Assembly (NCBI GenBank): GCA_050262615.1
Contig: JBLNEL010000513.1
Span: 1 to 14,515, forward strand
Direction of reading: 5' to 3'
DNA: 14,515 nt
Origin: JAUZPB01 sp050262615
GTDB taxonomy: Bacteria; Bacteroidota; Ignavibacteria; Ignavibacteriales; SURF-24
The translations under genes were made by a program, and so were the position numbers. The notes beneath the pieces were generated by a model, which saw nothing but the letters and a program-made list of their open reading frames with translations, had not been told where the DNA came from and searched no databases. The first letter of the stretch is position 1; each line of letters opens with the position of its first letter. Positions 14,112 through 14,515 of the stretch are shown piece after piece.

Positions 14112-14515
14112 ATGACTACAAAGACAAGACTAATTGTGATGATGTTGGCCTTTCTTTCTTTTCATTTTTCTTTCAACGGAAAGTTAATGGCAAATAATGC
14201 CTCCCTTTTAGCAGACAGCACTTCAGGTAATAAAACCTCCAATGCTGCTGCTCAAATGGATGTATTTGCAATGCCTGCAACTGTTCATAATGAATTAAGT
14301 GGAAAGAACATTCCTGCCGGCGTGACCGCAGTTGAAAAACTTTCAGCAAGAGTCTGCAGAGGTGAATTTGAACCATTCTCAATTCTTATTCAGCCTAAGG
14401 CTCAGTTAACTAACGTTAGATTTAACTGGACTGACTTTGTTTCTTCAGCAGGACAGATCATTCCTCAGAACAAACTTGATGTCTCTATTGCAAAAGTATG
14501 GTATCAGTCCGGCTA
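14112..14515 (+). CDS. Secreted protein, N-terminal 134 residues (runs off right edge)
   Basis: AAGGAG at 14101-14106 lies five bases before ATG 14112. Residues 1 to about 25 form a signal peptide ('TKTRLIVMMLAFLSFHFSF'). A polar stretch is followed by 'LSARVCRGEFEPFSILIQP', 'FNWTDFVSSAGQIIPQNKL' and 'VSIAKVWYQSGY'. The combination of 'RGE.EP', 'G..IP' and a Tyr/Trp-rich strand resembles the N-terminal beta-sandwich of secreted, often carbohydrate-active proteins (DUF4091 type). This is a family impression only. The catalytic or C-terminal part lies outside the window, so neither the enzyme class nor a T9SS tail can be checked. The gene is divergent from the 46-residue membrane protein gene. 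Confidence 0.8.
   Translation, partial: MTTKTRLIVMMLAFLSFHFSFNGKLMANNASLLADSTSGNKTSNAAAQMDVFAMPATVHNELSGKNIPAGVTAVEKLSARVCRGEFEPFSILIQPKAQLTNVRFNWTDFVSSAGQIIPQNKLDVSIAKVWYQSG

Noticed and set aside
1..14515. CRISPR array, tRNA or rRNA genes, and complete insertion sequences
   Set aside because: No regularly spaced repeats, cloverleaf-like segments, rRNA landmarks or transposase frames were seen on either strand.

Overview
The window reads as a chromosomal segment of an AT-rich member of the Bacteroidota/Chlorobi/Ignavibacteriota group. The best single clue is the C-terminus of the 4114-5652 gene. It has the 'NYPNPFNPTT' start, the 'KVYDILGK' strand and the 'GIYIYEL' end of a type IX secretion (T9SS) sorting domain, in the form common in Ignavibacteria. 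Very large secreted beta-helix proteins and a short RpoD-like sigma factor of Bacteroidota length agree with this. The exact class is inference.

Layout. (1) 1-3761, minus: the N-terminal 1253 residues of a giant secreted beta-helix protein that continues past the left edge. (2) 3762-4113: a gene-free stretch with a 9-bp hairpin and a 112-bp imperfect palindrome that looks like a miniature transposable element. (3) 4114-7202: a probable metal (copper) handling group. It contains a secreted Met/Gly-rich protein with an internal duplication and a T9SS tail, a divergent 16-cysteine four-helix-bundle copper-storage-like protein, and a convergent secreted Met/His-rich protein with two DUF305 units. 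(4) 7630-9211, plus: three tightly packed genes with unrelated N-termini (a soluble domain, a TM2-like membrane domain, a single membrane anchor). All end in the same ~70-residue SHOCT-like module, and a strong terminator follows. (5) 9406-9540, plus: a 44-residue membrane protein with its own palindrome and its own terminator, which repeats the core of the previous one. (6) 12396-9624, minus: PAS histidine kinase, stand-alone receiver and TTG-started RpoD-family sigma factor, a likely signalling unit that ends in transcription control. (7) 13417-12557, minus: a RecT-like single-strand annealing protein that ends in an SSB-type tip, DDLPF, with its own terminator. (8) 13795-13655, minus: a 46-residue membrane protein with a consensus ribosome binding site. 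(9) 14112 to the right edge, plus: the start of another secreted protein, perhaps carbohydrate-active.

The most unusual items are the three-gene family sharing one C-terminal module, the annealing protein with an SSB-like tail, the duplicated domain of the T9SS protein beside copper-type genes, the palindromic mini-element, and two small membrane proteins that conventional length cut-offs would miss. All functions are read from sequence patterns by eye; no database search was possible.
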